A model generated the notes under the pieces. It did not search any database. It was not told the origin of the DNA and was given only the letters and a program-made list of their open reading frames with translations. Both the position numbers and the translations under genes were made by a program. Positions 1 to 5,324 of a stretch of DNA of 11,670 nt are shown in pieces. Each line of letters begins with the position of its first letter. Position 1 is the stretch's first letter. Origin of the DNA: Bacillota bacterium (lineage in GTDB: Bacteria > Bacillota > UBA4882 > UBA10575); the NCBI GenBank assembly GCA_003511465.1, contig DOID01000031.1:1-11670 (forward strand). Reading direction: 5' to 3'.

Positions 1-1
1 A

Positions 2-772
2 GCCGAGACTTCTTTTAATCCGGCGGAGAAAGAAATCGCCCGTACCCTTACGGAAAAGATCGGGATGGCCAGTTTAAAACGGGGCGTTACCCTTTTTCTC
101 GAAGCCGGGACGGCAGCGCGGCGGGGAACGGAGGGGAGTCTTCCTTTGGAAATGGCTTTGCTTCGTTTCCTGACGGAAACAGATGATCATACGGATGATA
201 ACGCCTTGAGCCAGACCGTCACCGCTTTAGAACAGCGATTGGCAAAGCTGGAGGCAGAGCTGAAAGTCCGACCTCAGGCTGGGCCGGGACGGCAGCCCAC
301 TAATGGGGAAACGAAAAAAGTCGAGCACCACAAGATCGACATGGGAACAAATCCGGCAGACTACGGTCCGAAACAGACAGGCCCGCGCTCAAAAGCAGTT
401 GACCCAGAACCGGAGCCGACCACTGCGGGAATAAAAGCTTTTGACCGTTGGGATGAAGTGATGGAAGGGGTCAAGCAGCGCAAAAGAACGGTTGAAGCTT
501 TGCTCCGGGAGGGAACCCCCGAGGGACTCTACGGGAATAAATTGCGGATCCGTTTTAATATGCACTTTCATTGGGAAAAGATAAAGGAGCCGGAATACAC
601 TAAGGTTGTGATGGAAGTCCTCCAGGAAGTGACCGGGCAAAAAATTTACCCCGAGTTTATGCTCCAGGAAGCAGGAAATAAGCCTCCGGAGGAGAAACCT
701 CCGGAAATACTACGGAAAACCTTGGAGCTTTTTGGCGGAGAAATTACCGAAAGTAAAGAGGAGGATCGATAA
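2..772 (+). CDS. dnaX: DNA polymerase III subunit gamma/tau, C-terminal part (5' end outside window)
   Basis: The reading frame is open from base 2, so this is the 3' end of a longer gene (about 256 residues seen; full DnaX proteins are usually 500-700). DnaX is the clamp-loader ATPase of the replisome; it loads the beta clamp and, as tau, tethers polymerase cores. The visible part lacks the AAA+ nucleotide-binding region and begins in the helical collar domain: the segment PLEMALLRFL is typical of the end of DnaX domain III. A charged, Pro/Gly/Lys-rich linker follows (roughly window positions 200-430), then a conserved C-terminal block with FDRWDEVMEGVKQRKR and ALLREGTPEG, resembling the tau C-terminal domain. 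The assignment is reinforced by ybaB and recR directly downstream, the classical order. The TAA stop at 770-772 touches the ybaB ATG with no gap, which suggests translational coupling. I see no tau/gamma frameshift signal in this part. Confidence 0.93.
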   Translation, partial: AETSFNPAEKEIARTLTEKIGMASLKRGVTLFLEAGTAARRGTEGSLPLEMALLRFLTETDDHTDDNALSQTVTALEQRLAKLEAELKVRPQAGPGRQPTNGETKKVEHHKIDMGTNPADYGPKQTGPRSKAVDPEPEPTTAGIKAFDRWDEVMEGVKQRKRTVEALLREGTPEGLYGNKLRIRFNMHFHWEKIKEPEYTKVVMEVLQEVTGQKIYPEFMLQEAGNKPPEEKPPEILRKTLELFGGEITESKEEDR

Positions 773-1090
773 ATGGCTAAAATGCAACAAGCCTTAAAAC
801 AGATCCAGAAGATGCAGGACGATATGAAGCGGGTTCAGGATGAGTTGGCCGAAAAGACTGTGACCAAGACAGCAGGTGGCGGAGTAGTTGCCGTTGAGAT
901 CAGTGGCGCCCTGGAAATAAAAAAAGTTACTATTGAGCCGGAAGCTTTAGAAGACCAAGAGATGCTGGAGGATCTGCTCGTCGCTGCGGTGAATGAAGCG
1001 ATTAAGGAAGCACAGGAATTATCCGCCAGTGAAATGGCGAAAGTAACCGGAAATATAAAGATTCCGGGTTTACCCGGAGGACTTTTTTAG
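773..1090 (+). CDS. ybaB: YbaB/EbfC family nucleoid-associated DNA-binding protein
   Basis: A 105-residue protein matching the YbaB/EbfC family in length and sequence. These small dimeric proteins bind DNA and are thought to act in nucleoid organisation, with a suspected but unproven link to recombination through the conserved neighbour recR. Visible features are an N-terminal amphipathic coiled-coil helix rich in Gln, Met and Lys (about residues 1-28), a central beta region with AGGGVVAVEISG (about 34-45), and a C-terminal helix ending in the family-typical IPGLPGGLF. The start is the ATG directly after the dnaX stop, with a GGAGG ribosome binding site at 760-764, spaced 8 nt. The order dnaX-ybaB-recR supports the call. 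Nothing is truncated or unusual. Confidence 0.95.
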   Translation: MAKMQQALKQIQKMQDDMKRVQDELAEKTVTKTAGGGVVAVEISGALEIKKVTIEPEALEDQEMLEDLLVAAVNEAIKEAQELSASEMAKVTGNIKIPGLPGGLF

Positions 1091-1096
1091 GCAAAG

Positions 1097-1696
1097 ATGA
1101 ATTATTATCCAAAAGCCATGAGCCGACTCATTAAGGAACTGGCGAAATTACCGGGGATCGGGCCGAAGACCGCTCAGCGCTTGGCCTTTCATCTCTTCGA
1201 GTTGCCCCGGGATGCAGTAACTCAGCTGGCCACGGCGATGGTGGAGGCGAAAGAGAACCTCAAGTTTTGTGAAGGATGCGGCCATCTGACCGAAGAATCC
1301 CCTTGCCGCCTCTGTCAGGACCCGATGCGGGATCAACACTTGCTCTGTGTTGTTGAGGAACCAAAAGATGTGATTGCGCTGGAAAAAACCAGGGAATTTC
1401 GGGGCCTTTACCATGTGTTGCACGGGGCCCTTTCTCCTTTGGAAGGGATCGGCCCGGAAGAATTGAACATTACAAAGTTGCTCCAAAGACTACGGGCCGG
1501 AGAGATTCGCGAGGTGATCCTGGCTTGTGACCCGGATATGGAAGGGGAAGCGACCGCCTTATATCTGGCTAAAATCATTAAACCATTGCAGATTAAAGTT
1601 ACCCGCCTAGCGCGGGGCCTTCCAATCGGGGGCGCTCTGGAGTACATTGATGAAGTTACTTTGGGGAAAGCGATTGAAGGTCGGCAAGAACTCTAG
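1097..1696 (+). CDS. recR: Recombination mediator protein RecR
   Basis: A full-length RecR (199 residues; the family is about 200). RecR acts with RecO and/or RecF to load RecA on SSB-coated single-stranded gaps. Seen in order: an N-terminal helix-hairpin-helix with LPGIGPKTAQRLAFHLF (about 17-33), a four-cysteine zinc finger CEGCGHLTEESPCRLC (about 57-72), a Toprim domain with the acidic motif LACDPDMEGEATALYLAK, and the C-terminal signature ARGLPIGGALEYIDEVTL. The Toprim motif reads DPDMEGE, where RecR proteins I recall usually have NPxxEGE. The ATG at 1097 is supported because MNYYPKAMSRLI aligns with usual RecR N-termini, but its ribosome binding site is weak: AGG at 1089-1091 overlaps the ybaB stop, and a better GGAGG at 1076-1080 is 16 nt away. 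Translation may rely on coupling to ybaB. Confidence 0.97.
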   Translation: MNYYPKAMSRLIKELAKLPGIGPKTAQRLAFHLFELPRDAVTQLATAMVEAKENLKFCEGCGHLTEESPCRLCQDPMRDQHLLCVVEEPKDVIALEKTREFRGLYHVLHGALSPLEGIGPEELNITKLLQRLRAGEIREVILACDPDMEGEATALYLAKIIKPLQIKVTRLARGLPIGGALEYIDEVTLGKAIEGRQEL

Positions 1697-1711
1697 GGGG
1701 GCGAATGCAGT

Positions 1712-3370
1712 TTGAAAACAAAACCACAAAAAGCACAAGGTTTATGGGGTGTTGAGCAATTAACTTGGCGCAGCCTGGTTTTGGGAGCGATCGGTTCGGC
1801 GGTGATTACCGCCAGTTCCATGTATACTGCGCTGCGTATGGGCGCTTTACCTTGGCCAACCATCTTTGTAGCGGTCCTCTCGATGACCGTCTTAAAACTG
1901 CTAGGGCAGACCAATCTAAAAGAAATTAGTATTGCCCAAACCGCCATGTCGGCGGGGGCGATGGTGGCCGGTGGCATGGCCTTTACCCTCCCCGGACTTT
2001 GGATCACCGGGGTCTGGTCAGGACCGAACGTCCTGGCGGAACACGGGTGGGAGGTGCTCTGGATCGGGCTGGCGGGGATGATTCTCGGTGCCATCCTGAC
2101 TTGGTGGCTCCGGCTGCGTTATATTGAACGGGCAGCTCTTCCGTTTCCCATCGGGATGGCAGCCGCTCAAACTCTGATCGCCGGTGACCAGGGCGGAAAA
2201 AAATCCGTGATCTTGTTCAGCGCCATGGGTTTTTCCGCTGTCTTTACCTATCTCCGTGATAGTTTGGGCTGGATTCCAGCGGCACTCTCTTCCCGGTGGT
2301 TTGCCACGCGCCAGATGGCGGTGGGGGTTATGTTATCACCGATGGCGTTGGGGATTGGTTATCTAATCGGTCCGCTGGCGACCGGTGTTTGGTTTTGCGG
2401 CGCTCTCCTGGCTTACCTGGTGATCATTCCTTTTGGGCCGGGAACGGGATTACTGGCGTCCACTGACGCGGCGGTCGTTTTCAAGAATACCCTGGGGTTG
2501 GGTCTGATGGTCGGGACCGGGGTTGGCATTATTATTCGTTTTATCTTAAATTTAGTACAGAAGAAACACGGCGCACAAAAGGCTGCTTCCACAGTGACTG
2601 ACGGGGAAAAGACCGGTGGGCGCATTAGTGGCCGGACGCTGCGGATTGGCGGGGTGCTTTTAGCTTTTGCTTTTAGTCTCGGGGCTGGTCTTTCGCCGCT
2701 GGTTGCCCTTCTTTTGCTGGCTGGGGTTTTTGTCGCCACGACGATGGCGGCGACGATTACCGGGGAGACGGGGATTAACCCCATGGAGATCTTTGGCATC
2801 ATTGTTCTGCTGGCCATCCGCTTATTGGTTCCAGTCTCCACGACGGTTGCTTTTATGATCGCGGCTGGGGTGGCCATCGCTTGCGGGTATGCGGGAGATA
2901 TACTTAATGATTACAAATCTGGTCATATCTTAAAAACCAACCCCAAAGCCCAGTTTATTGCGGAAGTGGTGGGAGGGTTGATCGGAACTGTCGTAGCCAC
3001 GCTCGCCATGATGGCTTTGATTATGCGTTTTGGGGGCGTTGGTAACGAATATGGTTTACCGGCGGTACAAGCCTTTGCCGTTACGCAAATGGTCCATGGC
3101 ATCGGTGATCCGCTGGTCTTTGGGAGTGCGGTTGGGATTGGTGCCCTCTTGTATTTACTAAAGGTACCGGCGATGACCTTGGGGATCGGGATGTACATAC
3201 CTTTTGCCATGTCCTTTACGGTTTTTCTCGGTGGAATGCTCCGCCTGGTCTACCAGCGGCTAAAACCGGGAGCGACCGATGATGGGGCAGTGGCGGCCTC
3301 GGGTCTTTTTGGCGGAGAAGGGATCACCGGAGTGACGATTGCCATTGTCAGTATGTTGATCGGTGCCTAG
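1712..3370 (+). CDS. OPT/YSL family oligopeptide (or metal-chelate) transporter
   Basis: A 552-residue polytopic membrane protein, highly hydrophobic with many predicted helices (about 14 or more by eye). It matches the OPT family, secondary proton-coupled carriers for small peptides, modified peptides or metal-chelator complexes; the bacterial substrate is usually unknown. Diagnostic stretches are TITGETGINPMEIFGI (about residues 348-363), the cytoplasmic segment GYAGDILNDYKSGHILKTNP (about 390-410) and a C-terminal ASGLFGGEGITGV helix. A hydrophilic loop at about 285-305 separates two halves. It is somewhat shorter than bacterial relatives I recall (about 590-650 residues). The start is TTG at 1712, placed 8 nt after AGGGGGGCG (1695-1703), which overlaps the recR stop. 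An ATG at 1705 is out of frame. The 15-nt gap to recR suggests co-transcription. Substrate specificity cannot be inferred. Confidence 0.88.
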   Translation: MKTKPQKAQGLWGVEQLTWRSLVLGAIGSAVITASSMYTALRMGALPWPTIFVAVLSMTVLKLLGQTNLKEISIAQTAMSAGAMVAGGMAFTLPGLWITGVWSGPNVLAEHGWEVLWIGLAGMILGAILTWWLRLRYIERAALPFPIGMAAAQTLIAGDQGGKKSVILFSAMGFSAVFTYLRDSLGWIPAALSSRWFATRQMAVGVMLSPMALGIGYLIGPLATGVWFCGALLAYLVIIPFGPGTGLLASTDAAVVFKNTLGLGLMVGTGVGIIIRFILNLVQKKHGAQKAASTVTDGEKTGGRISGRTLRIGGVLLAFAFSLGAGLSPLVALLLLAGVFVATTMAATITGETGINPMEIFGIIVLLAIRLLVPVSTTVAFMIAAGVAIACGYAGDILNDYKSGHILKTNPKAQFIAEVVGGLIGTVVATLAMMALIMRFGGVGNEYGLPAVQAFAVTQMVHGIGDPLVFGSAVGIGALLYLLKVPAMTLGIGMYIPFAMSFTVFLGGMLRLVYQRLKPGATDDGAVAASGLFGGEGITGVTIAIVSMLIGA

Positions 3371-3374
3371 CAAA

Positions 3375-3423
3375 GCTTTTTCGGTTGAACATTGACAGCC
3401 CATTGAACAGACAACGAAAAAGC
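3375..3423. repeat. Imperfect inverted repeat between the OPT gene and pantothenate kinase gene
   Basis: The left arm GCTTTTTCGGTTG (3375-3387) pairs with CAACGAAAAAGC (3412-3423), leaving a single bulged G and a 24-nt loop. No T-run follows the right arm, so it is not a normal intrinsic terminator for the upstream gene. The arms nearly match those of the element at 5201-5320. It ends 24 nt before the pantothenate kinase ATG and may form a hairpin in the intergenic mRNA. Its function is unknown; it could be a remnant of a small mobile repeat or an mRNA processing or stability structure. Confidence 0.6.
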
Positions 3424-3447
3424 CATAAAGAAGAGGGGTGACCAGGG

Positions 3448-4266
3448 ATGGGAATGGTGATCGGGATCGATATCGGTGGGAGTACTACGAAGATTAGTGG
3501 TCTGAAGGATAATAAATTGTTCAGTCCGGTCTGGGTCAAAGCGAATGATCCGGTGGCTTCTACTTACGGGGCTTTCGGTAAGTTTATCACCACGAACGGG
3601 CTGACTTTGGACGATATTGAACAGGTAAAGGTGACAGGGGTGGGTTCTTCTTATATCAATCAACCTTTATACGGTATTCCAACCACTAAGATCGATGAGT
3701 TTCGGGCCATCGGAAAAGGAGGGCTGTTCCTCACTGGTTTACAACGGGCAATCGTTGTTAGCATGGGGACTGGCACGGCTTTTATCATGGCGGACGAAAA
3801 TGGGGAAAAACACATGGGCGGAACGGGAGTCGGGGGCGGAACCTTGCTAGGGCTTTCCAATAAAATGCTGAATATACGGCATTTTAACGATCTACTCGCC
3901 ATGGCGGAGGGTGGCGACCTCTCACATATTGATCTTAATATTGGCGACATTACCCAGGATGAAATCGTCGGGTTACCCCCGGAATCCACGGCTTCTAATT
4001 TTGGGAAGATCAGCGATCTAGCGACCAAAGCTGATACAGCACTTGGCATTATTAATCTGGTCTTCCAGACCATCGGGATGCTGGCGGTTTTCGCGACCCG
4101 TATTTATGGCACTAACGATGTGGTGCTGACGGGGAATTTGACCAATGTTCCCCAATCACGACCAATCTTTGACATTTTACACCGTTTGCACCAAGTGCGG
4201 TTTCATATCCCGGTGCATGCCGAGTTCGCGACTGCCGCAGGGGCGGCTTTGACCCAGGAGAGTTAA
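3448..4266 (+). CDS. coaW: Type II pantothenate kinase
   Basis: A 272-residue kinase that phosphorylates pantothenate to 4'-phosphopantothenate, the first step of CoA synthesis, in the cytoplasm. The fold is the acetate/sugar kinase (ASKHA) type. Visible are the N-terminal phosphate-binding loop GIDIGGSTTKI (residues 6-16), an acidic segment KIDEFRAIGKGG with E84 as the candidate catalytic base (by analogy with the glutamate in staphylococcal CoaW), the second phosphate loop SMGTGTA (105-111), and the glycine-rich GGTGVGGGTLLGLS that marks type II enzymes. Length fits the bacterial type II family (about 265-280). The ATG at 3448 follows GAGGGGTGA (3433-3441) at good spacing; an in-frame ATG at 3454 is an alternative. 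It probably lies in the same operon as the OPT transporter. Its TAA stop overlaps the convergent PHP gene's stop, and no terminator lies between them. Confidence 0.93.
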   Translation: MGMVIGIDIGGSTTKISGLKDNKLFSPVWVKANDPVASTYGAFGKFITTNGLTLDDIEQVKVTGVGSSYINQPLYGIPTTKIDEFRAIGKGGLFLTGLQRAIVVSMGTGTAFIMADENGEKHMGGTGVGGGTLLGLSNKMLNIRHFNDLLAMAEGGDLSHIDLNIGDITQDEIVGLPPESTASNFGKISDLATKADTALGIINLVFQTIGMLAVFATRIYGTNDVVLTGNLTNVPQSRPIFDILHRLHQVRFHIPVHAEFATAAGAALTQES

Positions 4267-5123
4267 GGAATGGCGGCGTGCTGCCGTCGGTTGATTGCCT
4301 TTAATAAGGGAGGAAGATAAGCATCATCAACCACGGGAGTTCCCAGCTGACGGCCAGCGAATTCGCCGTGATAGTCGGATCCGCCGGTGACTAATAGGTT
4401 GTTCGTTTGACAAAAGGAAATGAGGTCGGCGGTTTCAGCCGCGGTATGACTGTGGGCGATCGCCTCGATGCCTTCGATCCCCAAATCCAGCAGGGTGTGG
4501 CGGAACTCCGGTTTGGTGATTAATTTCACGTGTTCATCTTCATAAAGGGTTGGGTGGGCCAGAACCGGAACGCCACTGGCCGCTTTGATCGCCGCGATCA
4601 CTGTTTCCGGTGGGGCAAAGGTGATCGTAATGTACGCTGGTCGCCCCTGTCCGAAATATTGATCGAAATACTCATGAACAGTACTGACTAAACCCATTTC
4701 CTTCAGGGTATTAAACAGCGGCCAACCCCCTGCTTCGGAATGGGTTTTCCAGTAATTATAGCGCGCGGGATCGATTTTAATCGCCAACCTTTCCAGGGCG
4801 GCGATGGAATCGTCCTCACTTTGGTCCCAGCCGCGTTGGTTTTGGGCAAGAACCTGACTCAGCACGGGGTGGTGGGGATCAATTCCGTACCCTAAAATAT
4901 GAAGACTAACGTCAGGCGTGTAACTGGCGGAGACCTCGACGCCAGGGATAAAACCCAGCGCTAATTCGGCGGCTAGGGTTGCCCCCTCTAAGAGCGAACC
5001 GGTGGCATCATGATCGGTAATGGAAACAGCGGTCAGGTTTAGGTTAGCGGCTGTAGTCAGCAGAGCCCGGGGCGAGAGCGTACCGTCGGAAGCGTGGGTG
5101 TGCAGATGTAAATCAATTGCCAT
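4263..5123 (-). CDS. PHP-domain metal-dependent phosphoesterase (TrpH/RNase AM-like)
   Basis: A 286-residue PHP-family hydrolase. The family uses a trinuclear metal site to cleave phosphoesters; relatives include YciV/RNase AM (5'-3' trimming of RNA) and enzymes acting on 3',5'-bisphosphonucleotides. Metal ligands are visible: DLHLHTHASDGT (H6, H8, D13), ITDHDAT (H38), GVEVS (E63), LHILGYG (H75), VLAHPTL (about 190), and the C-terminal VTGGSDYHGE with its Asp and His. A middle insertion with SEAGGWPLFNTLKEMGL differs from the E. coli YciV form I recall. The start was set at the ATG ending at 5123, six nt after AAAGGAGG (5130-5137), giving MAIDLHLHTH. An ATG ending at 5129 and a TTG ending at 5141 would place the start against or inside the ribosome binding site and are less likely. 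A good promoter lies upstream. The exact substrate is unknown. Confidence 0.9.
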   Translation of the reverse strand: MAIDLHLHTHASDGTLSPRALLTTAANLNLTAVSITDHDATGSLLEGATLAAELALGFIPGVEVSASYTPDVSLHILGYGIDPHHPVLSQVLAQNQRGWDQSEDDSIAALERLAIKIDPARYNYWKTHSEAGGWPLFNTLKEMGLVSTVHEYFDQYFGQGRPAYITITFAPPETVIAAIKAASGVPVLAHPTLYEDEHVKLITKPEFRHTLLDLGIEGIEAIAHSHTAAETADLISFCQTNNLLVTGGSDYHGEFAGRQLGTPVVDDAYLPPLLKAINRRQHAAIP

Positions 5124-5157
5124 GCGCATCCTCCTTTTCAATCAACTAATTTACTCT

Positions 5158-5187
5158 AATATAAACCTAAATAAAAAATACTGTCAA
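5158..5187 (-). promoter_or_regulatory. Sigma-A-type promoter for the PHP phosphoesterase gene
   Basis: On the minus strand a perfect -35 TTGACA (5187-5182) is followed, after an 18-bp spacer, by a TATATT -10 (5163-5158, five of six matches). Transcription would start near 5150, giving a leader of about 30 nt that contains the AAAGGAGG ribosome binding site of the PHP gene. The match is direct from sequence; use in vivo is inferred. Confidence 0.65.
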
Positions 5188-5200
5188 GGTTCTCTATATA

Positions 5201-5320
5201 AAGCTTTTTGCGTTGTATCCGTTAGAAATGATTCCGGTACAATATATAGTGTTTGACTTGAGTTAGGCTATCAATATATTGTGCCGGAATAGTTAAATCA
5301 AGTGACAACGCAAAAAGCCC
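5201..5320. repeat. Nested inverted-repeat element, possibly a MITE-like insertion, upstream of recQ
   Basis: The outer arms GCTTTTTGCGTTGT (5203-5216) and ACAACGCAAAAAGC (5305-5318) are a perfect 14-bp inverted repeat. Inside them, ATTCCGGTACAATATAT (5231-5247) pairs with 5274-5290 with one T:G exception (17 positions). The unpaired stretches between outer and inner arms are equal on both sides, 14 nt each, and the central loop is 26 nt. TATA flanks the unit at 5197-5200 and 5321-5324, which would fit a TA-type target duplication as made by IS630/Tc1-type elements, though TATA is also a common chance sequence. No coding potential is seen inside. An alternative is a structured regulatory leader or operator region for recQ. 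Confidence 0.6.
5253..5280 (+). promoter_or_regulatory. recQ: Candidate recQ promoter inside the nested repeat
   Basis: TTGACT (5253-5258, five of six) and TATATT (5275-5280, five of six) are separated by 16 bp. Transcription would begin near 5287. The -10 lies within the right inner arm of the nested repeat, so the element would supply the promoter for recQ. A second perfect TATAAT at 5321-5326 lacks a convincing -35 and overlaps the nearest ATG. Confidence 0.45.
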
Positions 5321-5324
5321 TATA

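Noticed and set aside
311..320. Six-A run as a programmed frameshift site for short DnaX (gamma)
   Set aside because: In the reading frame it is AAA AAA G rather than the A AAA AAG phase required for a tandem -1 slip, and no supporting stem-loop was recognised.
2413..2877. Minus-strand open frame of 154 codons inside the OPT gene
   Set aside because: It is low-complexity, antisense to conserved transmembrane segments and has no recognisable domain; a mirror of GC-rich coding sequence.
3375..3423. Inverted repeat as intrinsic terminator of the OPT gene
   Set aside because: The loop is 24 nt and no T-run follows the right arm.
3392..3429. TTGACA at 3392-3397 as a promoter for the pantothenate kinase gene
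   Set aside because: No -10-like sequence lies at 16-18 bp; the nearest, CATAAA, is 26 bp away.
5124..5141. Longer start for the PHP gene at the TTG ending at 5141
   Set aside because: The added codons consist of the gene's own ribosome binding site AAAGGAGG, so the ATG ending at 5123 is the real start.
5020..5256. Plus-strand open frame of 78 codons over the PHP gene start
   Set aside because: It is antisense to the conserved N-terminus of the PHP protein and runs into the inverted-repeat element; no recognisable family.
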